NCBI RefSeq assembly: GCF_001418335.1
Contig: NZ_LIPP01000056.1
Location: 1-46,459 of the forward strand
DNA length: 46,459 nt
Origin: Streptomyces aurantiacus
GTDB lineage: Bacteria > Actinomycetota > Actinomycetes > Streptomycetales > Streptomycetaceae
Reading direction: 5' to 3'
Of the stretch, positions 1 through 8,031 are shown in pieces (position 1 is the first letter of the stretch; the number at the start of each line of letters is the position of its first letter). Both the position numbers and the translations under genes were made by a program. A model generated the notes under the pieces. That model searched no databases and had not been told where the DNA came from. It saw only the letters and a program-made list of their open reading frames with translations.

Positions 1-118
1 CCCAGGGGCGCGAGGAACTGCGCGCTCAACCACGGCCGACCCGCAGCCAACGCAAGAGCCAAACCCCCACCCCCAGGGGCGCGGGGAACTGCGCGACAAG
101 CCCCCACGCACCCGCAGA
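1..118. repeat. Two copies of the dispersed Streptomyces intergenic repeat
   Basis: Two direct copies of a roughly 47-bp unit start at 1 and 72. Both open with CCCAGGGGCGCG, continue through GGAACTGCGCG, and close with a CCCGCAG motif. This family of non-coding repeats is common between Streptomyces genes; its function is not established. It lies just past the stop of the leftward gene at 127. Confidence 0.7.
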
Positions 119-126
119 CAAAAGGG

Positions 127-1626
127 TCAGCTCTTGTTGAGCGAGCGGGTGACGCCCGCCACCACGGCAGTGGTCAGCAGCCATCCCGCCGCGATCAGCC
201 CGTACGAGAGCCACATGACCCCCCGCTCGTCCCAGTGCCAGGCCTCGCGCTGGCCGAAACCCCCGATCGGGATCAGCAGGTCCAACGTATAGGCGAGGGC
301 ACTGAACTCGGGCCCCTCGCCCTCCTTGTCCGCCATGGGTGAGTGGGCGTGGAAGACCGTCGTGCCGATGAGCGACAGCAGCATCAGCCAACCGCCCGCC
401 CGCCAGGGGCGATACCCGTAACCGACCACGGCGTCGAAGACGTGGCCCCAGATCCGGGCGACCGGGCGCAGCGTCCCACGCCGGTGACGTTGCTTCGCCA
501 GCAGCACGAGTCGCGCGTCGTCGTCGTGGCCGATCAGGCGGTACCAGCCGGCGAGTTGCTCGTACGGCTGCGGGCTGTAGCCGGGCGACCGGCGTATCCA
601 CGCGATCCTGCGGGCCGCCCCGACCCGTACGCCGAGCCCCGCCGGCGGCGCGTCGTCCGCGTGCAGGGAGGTGTAGGCGAGGCCCTCAAGACGCAGCTTC
701 GCCGTCCGGCTCACCTCGTTGTCGCGCAGGACCTCCACGCGTGCGCTGCGCAGGTCGACGCCACCGGGCGGGGCGACCGCGGGCGTGAAGTCGAGCTCGG
801 CCACCTGCGCGCGGGCCAGGTCCAGCGCGGCGCCCGGCGAACCGAGAGCGGCGCCCCGCACCGACAGCCGGCTGGTGACGTGCGCACCGCGCAGCCGGAC
901 CGCACCGGTGGTCGCGAAACCGTCGGTCATCTCCAGGGTCGACACCGTGGCGGCGTCGGCGAGCAGCGCCTCGCCCCGCGGGTTCGCCAGCCGCGCTCCC
1001 TCCATGAACAGGCCGCCGGACAATTGCGCGCCCAGCAGCCGGAGTCCTCCCCGGGTCGTCAGGCCGCGGCAGAAGACCGCGCCCTCCATGACGAGCCCGC
1101 CCGCGAACAGCGCCCACTCGTCGTCGGTGGACAGGGTGGCCTCGTTCAGTGACAGTTCCCCGGCGATGTGGGTGTTGATGAGCGCGACCCGGGCGCCTTC
1201 CACGGTCGTCCCCCGGAGGTCGAGCCGGCCCTCGATCCGGGCCAGCGCCGCGTCGATGCCCGGTATCCAGCACTCGGCCAGCCGGATCGACCGCGTGGCG
1301 CAGCCGCGCAGCCCCACCGGCTCCTCGAAACGGCAGGAGTCGAGCCGTACCGTCTGGGCGATGTCCGCGCCCGCCAGGTCGAGGGCGCCGGCCACCCGCG
1401 CGCCGGTCAGGCGGAGCGCCGCGACGGCTCCCGGCCTGGCGGGGTTCGCGCCCAGCAGCAGAGCGGCCAGGACCTCCGCGCGGACCGTGCGCCCTGGGCC
1501 CCACGCCTGCCCCTGGCGGGCGTCGTCCTCCCCGGGAACCCCGCTGCGCAGGTCCACGAGCCGGCCCTCGGGAAAGGCGTCCCAGACGGCACGTTCCGGA
1601 CGCGTCAGATCGTCGTACTCCAGCAC
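127..1626 (-). CDS. Membrane protein with pentapeptide-like repeat domain
   Basis: A 499-residue protein. A short N-terminal segment is followed by a long repetitive region (about residues 60-290) rich in ALDLAGA, LRLTGA and VDLRSARV-type units, resembling a right-handed beta-helix of degenerate pentapeptide repeats. The C-terminal quarter has hydrophobic segments around WLMLLSLIGTTVFHA, ALAYTLDLLIPIGG and GLIAAGWLLTTAVVAGV, so it is probably anchored in the cytoplasmic membrane. Similar 'membrane-associated oxidoreductase' annotations exist in Streptomyces, but I see no catalytic motif and assign no reaction. The GTG start at 1626 lacks a clear ribosome binding site. It is divergent from the MarR-type gene at 1798. 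Confidence 0.75.
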   Translation of the reverse strand: MLEYDDLTRPERAVWDAFPEGRLVDLRSGVPGEDDARQGQAWGPGRTVRAEVLAALLLGANPARPGAVAALRLTGARVAGALDLAGADIAQTVRLDSCRFEEPVGLRGCATRSIRLAECWIPGIDAALARIEGRLDLRGTTVEGARVALINTHIAGELSLNEATLSTDDEWALFAGGLVMEGAVFCRGLTTRGGLRLLGAQLSGGLFMEGARLANPRGEALLADAATVSTLEMTDGFATTGAVRLRGAHVTSRLSVRGAALGSPGAALDLARAQVAELDFTPAVAPPGGVDLRSARVEVLRDNEVSRTAKLRLEGLAYTSLHADDAPPAGLGVRVGAARRIAWIRRSPGYSPQPYEQLAGWYRLIGHDDDARLVLLAKQRHRRGTLRPVARIWGHVFDAVVGYGYRPWRAGGWLMLLSLIGTTVFHAHSPMADKEGEGPEFSALAYTLDLLIPIGGFGQREAWHWDERGVMWLSYGLIAAGWLLTTAVVAGVTRSLNKS

Positions 1627-1660
1627 CCCGGAAGGCTATCCGCGCCACCGTGCCGGAAAC

Positions 1661-1704
1661 CGGCGGAACCCCGGCGGAACCCCGACGGAAGCCCGGCGGA
1701 AGCC
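1661..1704. repeat. Four tandem 11-bp units
   Basis: Consecutive units CGGCGGAACCC, CGGCGGAACCC, CGACGGAAGCC and CGGCGGAAGCC sit in the intergenic space between the divergent genes at 1626 and 1798. No function can be assigned. Confidence 0.8.
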
Positions 1705-1746
1705 GGTGAAACCCGTGCCGGACACCGGCCACCGCGGGCATAATCT

Positions 1747-1759
1747 CTGACTGAGTCAG
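1747..1759. promoter_or_regulatory. CTGAC-N3-GTCAG palindrome, candidate MarR operator
   Basis: CTGACTGAGTCAG is a 5-bp inverted repeat with a 3-bp spacer, about 40 bp upstream of the MarR-GNAT start and next to a TAATCT -10-like hexamer. MarR proteins commonly bind short palindromes in their own promoters, so autoregulation is a reasonable inference but untested. Confidence 0.4.
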
Positions 1760-1797
1760 CCATCCGCGTCGCGAGGCAGGTGCCAGGAGTCATGACC

Positions 1798-2757
1798 ATG
1801 GACAGCGTCGTTCAAGAGAGGGAGATCCGTGAGATCCGTGCCTTCAACCGCTTCTATACGAACCTCATCGGCGCCCTCGACTACAGCCGCCGGCTGCACG
1901 CGCCGTACACCCTCACGGAGTCCCGCGTGCTGTACGAGCTCGCCCGCTCCCCCCGTACGGACGCGGCCGACCTCCGCGCCGAACTCGGTCTGGACTCCGG
2001 ATACTTGAGCAGACTGCTGGCGAAGTTCGAGAAGAACGGCCTGATCGAGCGGACGCCGTCGGAGAAGGACACCCGGCGCCGCCGGGTCACACTCACGGCC
2101 CGCGGCAGGGAGACCGCCGACCTGCTGGACGAACGCTCGCGGGACTCGGTCGGCTCGCTGCTCTCGACCGTGCCGCCCGCGGACCGGCCCCGGCTCACCG
2201 AGGCGATGCGGGACATCCGCGAGATCCTCTCCGGCTCGCGGCGCCGGCGCCCGCGCCGCGAGGACGTCCTGCTGCGCGAGCCGGGACCGGGCGACCTCGG
2301 CTGGATCGTGCAGCGCAACGCGGCGCTCTACACCGCCGAGTACGGCTGGAACACGGACTACGAAGGCCTGGTCGCCCGGATCGTCGCCGACTTCGCCGAG
2401 GACCACGACCCGCATCTGGAGCGGGTGTGGATCGCGGAGCTGGACGGCCGCCCGGTGGGCTGCGTGATGTGCGTACGGGACGAGGCACCCGGCGCCGCCC
2501 GGCTGCGCCTGCTGCTCGTCGAGCCGGACGCGCGCGGCCTCGGCATCGGCGACCGGCTGGTGAGCGCCTGCGTCGAGTTCGCCCGGGGTGTCGGCTACCG
2601 GGAGACGGTCCTGTGGACGAACGACGTCCTGTCCTCCGCCCGCCACATCTACCAGCGCCACGGATTCACCCTCCTCGGCGAGAAACCGCACCGTTCCTTC
2701 GGCGCCGATCTCGTCGGCCAGGACTGGCGTCTGGACCTGCACGCCACACAGGAGTGA
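1798..2757 (+). CDS. MarR-family regulator fused to GNAT acetyltransferase
   Basis: A 319-residue two-domain protein. Residues about 10-145 form a MarR winged helix (LTESRVLYELA, LGLDSGYLSRLLAKFEKNGL, then the wing TRRRRVTLTARG). Residues about 155-319 form a GNAT domain with acetyl-CoA loop ARGLGIGDRL and the C-terminal motif ARHIYQRHGFTLLGEK. This fusion is well known in actinobacteria; the acetyl acceptor is unknown. Upstream in-frame GTG and ATG codons exist at 1780 and 1792, but the CAGGAG at 1784 is best spaced for ATG 1798. A palindrome upstream may be its operator. Confidence 0.88.
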   Translation: MDSVVQEREIREIRAFNRFYTNLIGALDYSRRLHAPYTLTESRVLYELARSPRTDAADLRAELGLDSGYLSRLLAKFEKNGLIERTPSEKDTRRRRVTLTARGRETADLLDERSRDSVGSLLSTVPPADRPRLTEAMRDIREILSGSRRRRPRREDVLLREPGPGDLGWIVQRNAALYTAEYGWNTDYEGLVARIVADFAEDHDPHLERVWIAELDGRPVGCVMCVRDEAPGAARLRLLLVEPDARGLGIGDRLVSACVEFARGVGYRETVLWTNDVLSSARHIYQRHGFTLLGEKPHRSFGADLVGQDWRLDLHATQE

Positions 2758-2830
2758 GAGCGGAAGTGAGAGAACGCGCGCGGCGGGTAGGGTCCGCTGC
2801 ATGCTGCGCCGGTCCGACCTGGATCGGATC

Positions 2831-2860
2831 GGAACGGTCCGGAACGGTCCGGAACGGTCC
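2831..2860. repeat. Three tandem copies of GGAACGGTCC
   Basis: Three exact 10-bp copies occur in the 143-bp gap before the isomerase gene at 2901, flanked by partial units (GGATCGGATC before, GGAAACATC after). The periodicity is about one helical turn, so it could present repeated protein sites on one DNA face. Nothing else supports a regulatory role. Confidence 0.75.
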
Positions 2861-2900
2861 GGAAACATCACGCCCGGAACTCGATAGCGAAGGTGCAATC

Positions 2901-3701
2901 GTGAAACTGGCCTTCTCCACCCTCGGTGTCCCCGGACTCCCGATCAGTGACGTCGTACGGCTCGCCGCCACCCACGGCTACCACGGCGTCGAGTTGCGCG
3001 CGCATCCCGAGGAGCCCGTGCACCCCGGCCTCGACCTCACCGCACGGGCCGACGTGGCCGCCGAGTTCAAGTCGGCGGGCGTCGAGATCCTGAGCGTGGC
3101 CGGGTACACGCGCGTCGCGGCGCCGGGCGACGACGAACCGGTCATCGCCGAACTCCGCGCACTGCTCGACCTGGCCCGGGACCTGGGCGCCCCCTTCATC
3201 CGGGTCTTCCCCGGCGCCGGTGAGGACCAGAGCCCCGAGGAGGCCGACGCGGCAGCCGCCCGCCGCCTGGGCACGGCCGCCGAGTACGCCGCCGACCTCG
3301 GCGTACGGATTCTGCTGGAGACCCACGACTCGCACCGCACCGGCGCCGCCGCGATCCGCGTCCTCGGCCTCGTCGGCCACCGCCAGGTGGGCTCCCTCTG
3401 GGACGTCATGCACACCTGGCTCGGCGGCGAGCAGCCCTCGACCAGCCATGCCGCGCTCGCGCCGTTCCTCGGTTACGTCCAGGTCAAGGACATCGCCTCC
3501 CCCGACGACACCACTCCGCTGCCGCTCGGCGCGGGCGTCCTGCCCCTCACCGAGTGCGTCGACCTGCTCTCCCGCGCGGACTGGGACGGCTGGCTGTGCT
3601 GGGAGTACGAGAAGCGCTGGTACGAGTCGGCCCCGCCGCTCGAAGGGCTGCTGGGAGCGGGCCGCGAGCACCTGGCCCGGCTGCTGAACGAGTCGGCGTA
3701 G
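2901..3701 (+). CDS. Sugar phosphate isomerase/epimerase (AP endonuclease 2-like TIM barrel)
   Basis: A 266-residue xylose-isomerase-like TIM barrel. It opens MKLAFSTLGVPGLP and carries GYHGVELR, the strand-end motif RILLETHDSH and the metal-site-like pieces GSLWDVMHTW, YVQVKDI and WLCWEYEKRW. These match the IolE/IolI/hydroxypyruvate isomerase superfamily, whose members bind one divalent metal and isomerise sugar or inositol derivatives; the exact substrate cannot be read. The GTG start at 2901 was chosen because the conserved MKLAF strand begins there; the open frame extends further upstream without homology. It may follow the MarR-GNAT gene in one transcription unit, though the gap holds tandem repeats. 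Confidence 0.85.
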   Translation: MKLAFSTLGVPGLPISDVVRLAATHGYHGVELRAHPEEPVHPGLDLTARADVAAEFKSAGVEILSVAGYTRVAAPGDDEPVIAELRALLDLARDLGAPFIRVFPGAGEDQSPEEADAAAARRLGTAAEYAADLGVRILLETHDSHRTGAAAIRVLGLVGHRQVGSLWDVMHTWLGGEQPSTSHAALAPFLGYVQVKDIASPDDTTPLPLGAGVLPLTECVDLLSRADWDGWLCWEYEKRWYESAPPLEGLLGAGREHLARLLNESA

Positions 3702-3932
3702 GGCATAGGGCCTAGGGCATAGGGGCACAAGGATGGCTGTCGTCCGGACCTGCTCCGGCTGAGCGACGACAACGTGTGGCGGTCCACGTCGGCGACTGGG
3801 CCGAGCGGCGGCGTGTCGTCCGTCCGCGCTATTGACTGGCAGTTATTTCCCGGATATCCGTGACTCCTTGGCAGTTTCCTTCATGCTCGCCCCTCCACGG
3901 GCCCTCCCGGGCCCCTTCCGGAAGGAGCGCAC

Positions 3933-5756
3933 GTGCACACCTCCAGACGTACGCTGCTCGCGGCGACCGCGGGCGCGGCGGCGGCCGTCGCCGTCGGCGG
4001 CACCCCCGCGTCGGCCGACCAGGACGACAGGCTCCAGGACCACAGGCTCCGGGACCACAGGCTCCGGGACCTCATCTCCCGTATGACGCTCGAAGAGAAG
4101 GTCGGGCAGCTCTTCGTGATGCGGGTGTACGGGCACTCGGCGACCGCGCCCGACCAGGCCGACATCGACGCCAACCTCGCGGAGATCGGCGTACGGACGG
4201 CCGCCGAGCTGATCGCGAAGTACCGGGTCGGCGGGATCATCTACTTCGGGTGGGCGCACAACACCCGCGAGCCGCACCAGATCGCGGACCTGAGCAACGG
4301 GATCCAGCGGGCCTCGCTGGCACAGCCCCGCGGGCTGCCCGTGCTCATCTCCACCGACCAGGAGCACGGCATCGTCGCCCGCGTGGGCACGCCCGCGACG
4401 CTCTTCCCGGGCGCGATGGCCCTCGGCGCGGGCGGTTCGCGCACCGACGCCCGCACCGCCGGGCGGATCGGCGGCGCCGAACTGCGCGCGATGGGCATCC
4501 GGCAGGACTACGCGCCGGTCGCCGACGTGAACGTGAACCCGGCCAACCCGGTCATCGGCGTACGCTCCTTCGGCGCCGACCCGCAGGCCGTGGCGGGCCT
4601 GGTCGCCGCACAGGTGAAGGGCTATCAGAGCGCCGGGGTCGCGGCCACCGCCAAGCACTTCCCGGGGCACGGCGACACCGAGACGGACAGCCACTACGGC
4701 TTCCCGGTCATCGAACACACCGAGGCGCAGTGGGACGAGCTCGACGCGCCCCCGTTCCGCGCCGCCGTCGCCGCCGGCATCGACTCGATCATGACCGCGC
4801 ACATCATGGTCCCGGCGCTCGACCCGGCCGGTGACCCCGCCACCCTCTCCCACCCGATCCTCACCGGCATCCTGCGCGAGCGGCTCGGCTACGACGGGGT
4901 CGTGGTGACGGACTCGCTCGGCATGGAGGGCGTCCGCACGAAGTACGGCGACGACCGTGTGCCCGTACTCGCCCTGAAGGCCGGCGTCGACCAGCTCCTC
5001 AACCCGCCGAAACCGGACCTCGCCTGGAACGCCGTCCTCCAGGCCGTCCGCGGCGGCGAGCTGACGGAGGCCCGCCTCGACGAATCGATCCTGCGCGTCC
5101 TGCGGCTGAAGGCGGGACTCGGGCTGCTGAAGGACCCGTACGTCACCCGGCGCGGGGTGGACCGGACCGTCGGCGTCCCGGCGCATCTGAAGGCCGCGGA
5201 CCGCATCGCCGAGCGGACGACGACCCTGCTGGTCAACTCCGGCCGCCTGCTGCCGCTTTCACGGCGTACGCACAAGAAGGTGCTCGTCGTCGGCGCCGAC
5301 CCGGCCTCACCGTCCGGCACCACGGGGCCGCCCACCACCGTGCTGGCGGACGCCCTCAACGAGCTGGGGTTCACCGCGACGGCCCTGTCCACCGGCACGG
5401 CACCCTCCGCCTCGGCCATCGCGAAAGCCGTCGCGGCGGCCCAGGACGCGGACGCGGTACTCGTGGGGACGTACAACGTCACCGCCGCCTCCACCCAGCG
5501 CACCCTCGTCGACCAACTGCTCGCAACGGGACGCCCGGTGGTCGCGCTCGCCATCCGCAACCCGTACGACGTGGCCCAACTGCCTGCCGTCAGCGCCTAC
5601 TTGGCGGCGTACTCCTGGACGGACGTCGAGCTGCGCGCCGCGGTACGGGTTCTGGCGGGGCGTGCCGACCCGACCGGCAAGCTGCCGGTGCCGGTGCAAC
5701 GCGCGGACGATCCGGCACAGGTGCTGTACTCCGTGGGGCACGGCCTGACCTACTAG
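3933..5756 (+). CDS. Secreted glycoside hydrolase family 3 (beta-N-acetylhexosaminidase-like)
   Basis: A 607-residue exported enzyme with a Tat-type signal (TSRRTLLAATAGAAAAV, cleavage near ASA-DQ). The GH3 domain contains ISTDQEHGIVAR, the substrate-binding KHFPGHGDTETDSHYG stretch typical of NagZ-type members, and the nucleophile motif VTDSLGMEGV (Asp327). The C-terminal part is the GH3_C alpha/beta sandwich, ending VLYSVGHGLTY. It probably removes N-acetylglucosamine or related residues from extracellular glycans or peptidoglycan fragments. The GTG start at 3933 is preceded by GAAGGAG. It converges on the peptidase gene across a strong hairpin. Confidence 0.9.
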   Translation: MHTSRRTLLAATAGAAAAVAVGGTPASADQDDRLQDHRLRDHRLRDLISRMTLEEKVGQLFVMRVYGHSATAPDQADIDANLAEIGVRTAAELIAKYRVGGIIYFGWAHNTREPHQIADLSNGIQRASLAQPRGLPVLISTDQEHGIVARVGTPATLFPGAMALGAGGSRTDARTAGRIGGAELRAMGIRQDYAPVADVNVNPANPVIGVRSFGADPQAVAGLVAAQVKGYQSAGVAATAKHFPGHGDTETDSHYGFPVIEHTEAQWDELDAPPFRAAVAAGIDSIMTAHIMVPALDPAGDPATLSHPILTGILRERLGYDGVVVTDSLGMEGVRTKYGDDRVPVLALKAGVDQLLNPPKPDLAWNAVLQAVRGGELTEARLDESILRVLRLKAGLGLLKDPYVTRRGVDRTVGVPAHLKAADRIAERTTTLLVNSGRLLPLSRRTHKKVLVVGADPASPSGTTGPPTTVLADALNELGFTATALSTGTAPSASAIAKAVAAAQDADAVLVGTYNVTAASTQRTLVDQLLATGRPVVALAIRNPYDVAQLPAVSAYLAAYSWTDVELRAAVRVLAGRADPTGKLPVPVQRADDPAQVLYSVGHGLTY

Positions 5757-5788
5757 GACCCTTGACCCACTCGTGAGGACGCCTTCCG

Positions 5789-5835
5789 GCCGCGCCCGCC
5801 CGTTGTAGCCCGGAGGCTCGACGGACGGGCGCGGC
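5789..5835. terminator. Bidirectional hairpin terminator
   Basis: GCCGCGCCCGCCCGT at 5789-5803 pairs with ACGGACGGGCGCGGC at 5821-5835 (one mismatch, 17-nt loop) exactly between the convergent GH3 and peptidase genes. Confidence 0.75.
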
Positions 5836-5859
5836 TCAGGAATGGTCGCCGCGGGGGCG

Positions 5860-7335
5860 CTACGGGCGGAGCTGCTGGCGCTCCGTCATGCGCTTGTCCA
5901 GCTTCGAGTCGTACGTGGCCAGCGGCTTCGCCTTCTCCGGGTCCGCCTGGACGGCGGCCGGTGCGACGCCCGCCCACTCAAGGATGCGAGCGGTGGCGAG
6001 GGCCTTCTGCTCGGGGACGAGAGCCGCGACGTTGGCGCCGTGGTTCAGGCCCGGGGCCGTGAAGACGTAACTGTCACGGACGCCCTTGCCGAGGCGGAAC
6101 TGCTCGGCGCCCCACGGGTCGTTCTGGCCGTACACGAACAGCATGTGGTTCGCGTTGTGCTTGACCCAGCTGTCGACGTCACGCATCGCGCCCGGCTGGA
6201 ACTTCATCGAGATGTCGCGCGGCACGAAGTTCCGCGGCGGCTGGTAGCCGTAGCGGACGTACTTCTTCTCGATGTGCGGGAAGGTGATCGTCGGCGCACC
6301 GAGCTGGGTGCCCGCCTGGTAGTAGTACGGCGTGTACGGCGACAGGCCCTGGTCCGTGTAGAACGAGAAGCCGGAGATCGTGTCGATCGACGTCCAGATC
6401 TCGTCGTCCGTCGCGTTCTTCGCGTCGGCCGGGATCGAGTCGCAGTCGGCGAGCAGGCTGTACTGCCAGAAGGCCCACACGTAGTCGAGGACGACCGCCT
6501 CGTACGCCCGGTCCAGGCTGCCGACGGTGGTGAAGGTGTAGCCCTCGGCGGCGGCCAGTTCCTTGTACTTCTTCTCCAGCGACGTGCGGCGGACGAGTGC
6601 CTCGCGCTGCACCGCGTTCAGCCGGGTGCGGCACTCCTCGGTGCCGACCTTCGCGAAGAACCGGTCGTACGCCGAGTCCTCCTTGTTCACCACGTCGTTG
6701 GGGGCGACGTACGCGACGACGCCGTCCATGTCACGCGGGTAGAAGCGCTCGAAGTACGTGGCGGTCATGCCGCCCTTCGAACTGCCCGTGGAGAGCCACT
6801 TCTTGTCGTAGACCGGCTTGAGGGCCTTGAAGATGCGGTGCTGGTCGCTGGCCGCCTGCCAGATGTCGAGCTTCGTCCAGTCGGCCGGCGCGGGCCGGGA
6901 CGGAGTGAAGTAGCGGTACTCCAGCGAGACCTGGTTGCCGTCCACGGTGCGGGTCGGCTCGCTGCGGCCGGGCGACGTGGAAACGCCGTAGCCGCTGGTG
7001 TAGAAGACCGTCGGGCGTGAGACGTCCTTGTGCAGCACGGTGAGACGCTGCTGGAAGGTGCCCTTGGACGGGTGCCGGTGGTCGACCGGCTGGGTGTAGT
7101 TGAGGACGAAGTAGCGGTAGCCGGTGTAGGGCTTCTCCTCGATCAGGCTCATGCCCGGGATCGCGAGGAGCCGGTCCTTGATGTCCGCGGCCTCGTCCGT
7201 GACGAGACCGGAGCCGGTGACGGCCCCGGTACTGGAACCGGTGGTGTCCGGCTGGGCGGCGGTGGCCGCCCCGGCCGTGCTCACGGTGCCTATGAGCACC
7301 GCGAGAGACAACAGCCATCTGAGCGTCTTGCGCAT
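5860..7335 (-). CDS. Secreted S28/S37-type serine peptidase (PS-10 peptidase-like)
   Basis: A 491-residue exported protein with a Sec signal (MRKTLRWLLSLAVLIGTVS, cleavage near AAQ). The body resembles Streptomyces PS-10/S37 peptidases and the related S28 family: the repeated PVDHRHP/F-rich N-terminal strands, the nucleophile elbow TGSSKGGM (Ser186) and a late acidic/His region (FVYGQNDPWGA, APGLNHGAN). Such enzymes release tripeptides or cleave after proline from extracellular peptides. The ATG at 7335 is preceded on the minus strand by GGGGAGAA. Confidence 0.85.
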   Translation of the reverse strand: MRKTLRWLLSLAVLIGTVSTAGAATAAQPDTTGSSTGAVTGSGLVTDEAADIKDRLLAIPGMSLIEEKPYTGYRYFVLNYTQPVDHRHPSKGTFQQRLTVLHKDVSRPTVFYTSGYGVSTSPGRSEPTRTVDGNQVSLEYRYFTPSRPAPADWTKLDIWQAASDQHRIFKALKPVYDKKWLSTGSSKGGMTATYFERFYPRDMDGVVAYVAPNDVVNKEDSAYDRFFAKVGTEECRTRLNAVQREALVRRTSLEKKYKELAAAEGYTFTTVGSLDRAYEAVVLDYVWAFWQYSLLADCDSIPADAKNATDDEIWTSIDTISGFSFYTDQGLSPYTPYYYQAGTQLGAPTITFPHIEKKYVRYGYQPPRNFVPRDISMKFQPGAMRDVDSWVKHNANHMLFVYGQNDPWGAEQFRLGKGVRDSYVFTAPGLNHGANVAALVPEQKALATARILEWAGVAPAAVQADPEKAKPLATYDSKLDKRMTERQQLRP

Positions 7336-7474
7336 GCGTTCTCCCCTGAATACGCAGATGTCCGCCGGAACCTAGCGGAGCAACAGCTGTCGCACCAGGG
7401 GATGCCGGGGACATTACGGGCAGGACGGCACGAAGATCGCGCGACTGGGCGGGAGATCAGGAGGGGCGGCCCGC

Positions 7475-7864
7475 TCAGCAGAGAATCCAGCCCGTGGCCA
7501 CCGAGCCCGAACCGACGGCTCCCGCGATCCGCACGCAGCGGTGGCCCGCGTGCACCCGCACCGGACCCGCGTACCTCGTGAACCGGCCCGCGTTGGGCAC
7601 CCGCTGACTCCCGCGGGCCTGCACGCTCACACTCATGTACCGGCGGGCGCCCACCCTCTTCGGGTAGGTCACCGCGCACACGTAACCGCGCTTCTTGTGG
7701 ACGTCCACGTGTCCGGTGGAGAAGGTCAGCGTGCGTACCTTCCGCCCGGCGCACAGTGCCGCCGCCGACGCGTCACCCACCGGGCCCGCGAGCGACAGCA
7801 GCCCGGACGCCGTCAGCACGGCCGTAGCGAGCGCGAGGTGTCGGCGTGCGGCTCTCATGTCCAC
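7475..7864 (-). CDS. Small secreted protein of unknown function
   Basis: About 129 residues with a Sec signal (MRAARRHLALATAVLTASG, cleavage near ASA-AAL). The mature part is basic with Cys in LCAGRK, YVCAV, HRCVRI and the final ILC, suggesting two disulfides. The GTG at 7864 is preferred because GGAGGG lies 7 nt upstream; the ATG at 7858 is an alternative. It lies upstream of the peptidase gene in the same orientation. I do not recognise the family. Confidence 0.7.
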   Translation of the reverse strand: MDMRAARRHLALATAVLTASGLLSLAGPVGDASAAALCAGRKVRTLTFSTGHVDVHKKRGYVCAVTYPKRVGARRYMSVSVQARGSQRVPNAGRFTRYAGPVRVHAGHRCVRIAGAVGSGSVATGWILC

Positions 7865-7968
7865 CGATGTCCCTCCTCCCCCGGCCCGACCCGGCCCGAA
7901 ACGGCTCAACAGCCCGACGACCCACAGCGATTGCCGCACTTTGGCGTACTGATGTACGGACGCGTGAC

Positions 7969-7999
7969 GTATGGCGGACGGTTGCCTCGTCCGACATAC
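7969..7999. promoter_or_regulatory. Imperfect inverted repeat between the ABC gene and the small secreted protein gene
   Basis: GTATGGCGGACG and CGTCCGACATAC form a 12-bp stem with two central mismatches and a 7-nt loop. It could end the ABC transcript or be an operator for the next gene; there is no T-run to decide. Confidence 0.35.
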
Positions 8000-8031
8000 G
8001 CGGCTTTTCTACGGATTCGAGCCGTGATCCG

